Assembly: GCA_947165615.1 (NCBI GenBank) | Contig: CAMVBD010000124.1 | Coordinates: 1 to 5,577 of the forward strand | DNA length: 5,577 nucleotides | Source: an uncultured Clostridia bacterium | GTDB lineage: Bacteria; Bacillota; Clostridia; Oscillospirales; Acutalibacteraceae | Reading direction: 5' to 3' | Shown here: piece by piece, positions 4,443-5,577 of the stretch | Layout of the letters: each line of letters starts with the position of its first letter | Numbering within the stretch: position 1 is the first letter of the stretch | The notes under the pieces: generated by a model | What the model saw: the letters and a program-made list of their open reading frames with translations, nothing else | What the model was told of the DNA's origin: nothing | Database searches by the model: none | Program-made: the position numbers and the translations under genes

Positions 4443-5577
4443 TCAATTCACGCAGACCGGGGAAACGAACTGCCAGACGGCGGTACCCGCGTCGTCGTAG
4501 CCGGTGACGATCTGTTCCCAAAAGAACATGCCCCGGTCGAGATACGGCGGCATATAGGGGTACCAGCCGAGATTGTGCGAGCGTACCTTGAAGGAGCCGC
4601 CGTCGGGCAGCGAAACGTCCGCAAGCAGCCGCAGGTCGTTCGGCACGGCGCCGTCCGTTTTCGGCAGGCGGTCGGTCTCGTTTCCGGCATCGGTTATGGA
4701 GAAGGGCGGAAAGTCGGTTTTCTCCGCGGACAACACGTTGCCGTCTTTGTCCAGCGTCGCTTTTACGCACACGGCGTAGCCGTCGGGCGACAGGCCGAAG
4801 TCCCCGTCCCGGCTCTGGGTCGTCACGGTCATGGTCAGCGGTGCGGTCCCGGTTTTTTCGGCGGACAGAAACGTGTCGTAATCCGACCCGCCGTAGGTCC
4901 TTTGAAACAGGATCCCGGGGTCTTTGCCGGAAGCGGCCTCGATCCCGATCAGGGACGCGTCTTCGTCGTTATCCTCGCCGCGCTTGGTGCCGAACACATA
5001 GAGTCTGCCGTCGTCGTAAAGGATGGTCTGGGCAAGATTGATGCCCGCGTCCCCGGCGGAGTCCGGCAGCTTGAAGGTCCACTTGCGCTCGCTTCCCTCA
5101 TACCATTCGACAAAGACGCCGTCGCCATTTGCGGTCAGCGCCGCACAGCCCTCCGGCGTTTCGCAGGCGGCAAGGGCTCTGCCACCCCGGGGAAGGTAGT
5201 AATAGTCGCCGTCACGGTAGTCAATATACCGCAGGACCGCTTTGGTCTCTGTCGGTCTCAAGACGCCGTTTTTCATTTCATACACGTCGCTCCGCCAGGT
5301 TTCCTCGAATAAAAGGCCGTTTTGCAGATAAAAAACGTTTCCGTCAACGCGTGAAAGCACGTCGCGCACCCACGAGGCGTCAAAGGGCCAGGGAACGGTC
5401 CCGTAGTTTTCGGCGCGGGAGTCAAACGTAAAGAAATCCTCATACACGACGACCGTATTTTCCCGTTCGGGGGAATAATAGGAGGAGGCGGGACCGAGCA
5501 TCAGTTCGGTCCAGGTCAGCCGCTGGTCGTTCGTCAGGACGCAGTGCGCGGCGTGATCGAACTTTACGGGCGCTTTG
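4443..5577 (-). CDS. Unrecognised protein with degenerate beta-propeller-like repeats, 5' end missing
   Basis: The frame is open from the window edge to the TGA at 4443, giving 377 visible residues; the start lies beyond 5577. The internal Met at 5501 is not a likely start, because coding text continues unbroken for 25 residues before it. I do not recognise a named family. The sequence is rich in short beta-strand-like stretches with turns such as DGNVFYLQNG, GDYYYLPRGG, DGRLYVFG and DKDGNVL, as in WD40/PQQ/Kelch-like propellers. One stretch (visible residues 227-282), RTYGGSDYDTFLSAEKT then SRDGDFG then TLDKDGNVLSAEK, resembles a repeat common in secreted Clostridia proteins (GGS.xDxF..., SxDGDFG, KlDxdGNv). 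No membrane segment is visible in this part. An extracytoplasmic or lipoprotein location is plausible, but the N-terminus that would show a signal peptide is missing. It ends in its own terminator and is not part of the downstream operon. Confidence 0.8.
   Translation of the reverse strand, partial: KAPVKFDHAAHCVLTNDQRLTWTELMLGPASSYYSPERENTVVVYEDFFTFDSRAENYGTVPWPFDASWVRDVLSRVDGNVFYLQNGLLFEETWRSDVYEMKNGVLRPTETKAVLRYIDYRDGDYYYLPRGGRALAACETPEGCAALTANGDGVFVEWYEGSERKWTFKLPDSAGDAGINLAQTILYDDGRLYVFGTKRGEDNDEDASLIGIEAASGKDPGILFQRTYGGSDYDTFLSAEKTGTAPLTMTVTTQSRDGDFGLSPDGYAVCVKATLDKDGNVLSAEKTDFPPFSITDAGNETDRLPKTDGAVPNDLRLLADVSLPDGGSFKVRSHNLGWYPYMPPYLDRGMFFWEQIVTGYDDAGTAVWQFVSPVCVN

Noticed and set aside
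4295..4507. Plus-strand frames with the repeated pattern ENGKSPPA / QKMEKARL, resembling a repeat protein
   Set aside because: The repetition is the translated shadow of the 24-25 bp noncoding tandem repeat and terminators between two minus-strand genes.

Overview
The window looks like a piece of a GC-rich Firmicutes chromosome, most likely an uncultured gut-type Clostridia (Oscillospiraceae or Christensenellales-like). The reasons are a high GC content by eye, a Firmicutes-style MutS2, a galactokinase-family enzyme with the variant signature I associate with this group, a strong sigma-A type promoter, and a GC-rich intergenic hairpin repeat. The taxonomic call is inference. All four genes are on the minus strand, so the direction of transcription is from high to low coordinates.

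Reading in the direction of transcription: (1) 5577-4443 is the 3' part of an unrecognised protein with degenerate beta-propeller-like repeats; its start lies outside the window. (2) 4442-4240 is a noncoding region holding a textbook intrinsic terminator, a second terminator-like hairpin, three tandem 24-25 bp copies of a terminator half-arm plus T-tract, and then a near-consensus extended -10 promoter. (3) 4239-3427 is a VTT/DedA-like (TVP38/TMEM64, SNARE-associated) membrane protein with a TTG start. (4) 3455-2181 is a galactokinase-family GHMP kinase whose start overlaps the previous gene by 29 bp, so the two genes are almost certainly one operon. (5) 2180-1902 is a 279 bp intergenic region filled with a composite inverted repeat: hairpins followed by arrays of an 8-mer, GGGYRCAC, in opposing orientation. 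(6) 1901-1 is mutS2, with a complete N-terminus and ATPase core and its C-terminal Smr nuclease part beyond the window edge.

Functionally the genes are mixed: membrane homeostasis (VTT protein), sugar phosphorylation (Leloir-type GHMP kinase) and recombination or ribosome quality control (MutS2). Only the VTT/kinase pair shows clear co-expression. I see no defence system, CRISPR array, RNA gene or transposase. The most unusual material is in the two intergenic regions and in the altered substrate-binding signature of the kinase; the rest is ordinary.
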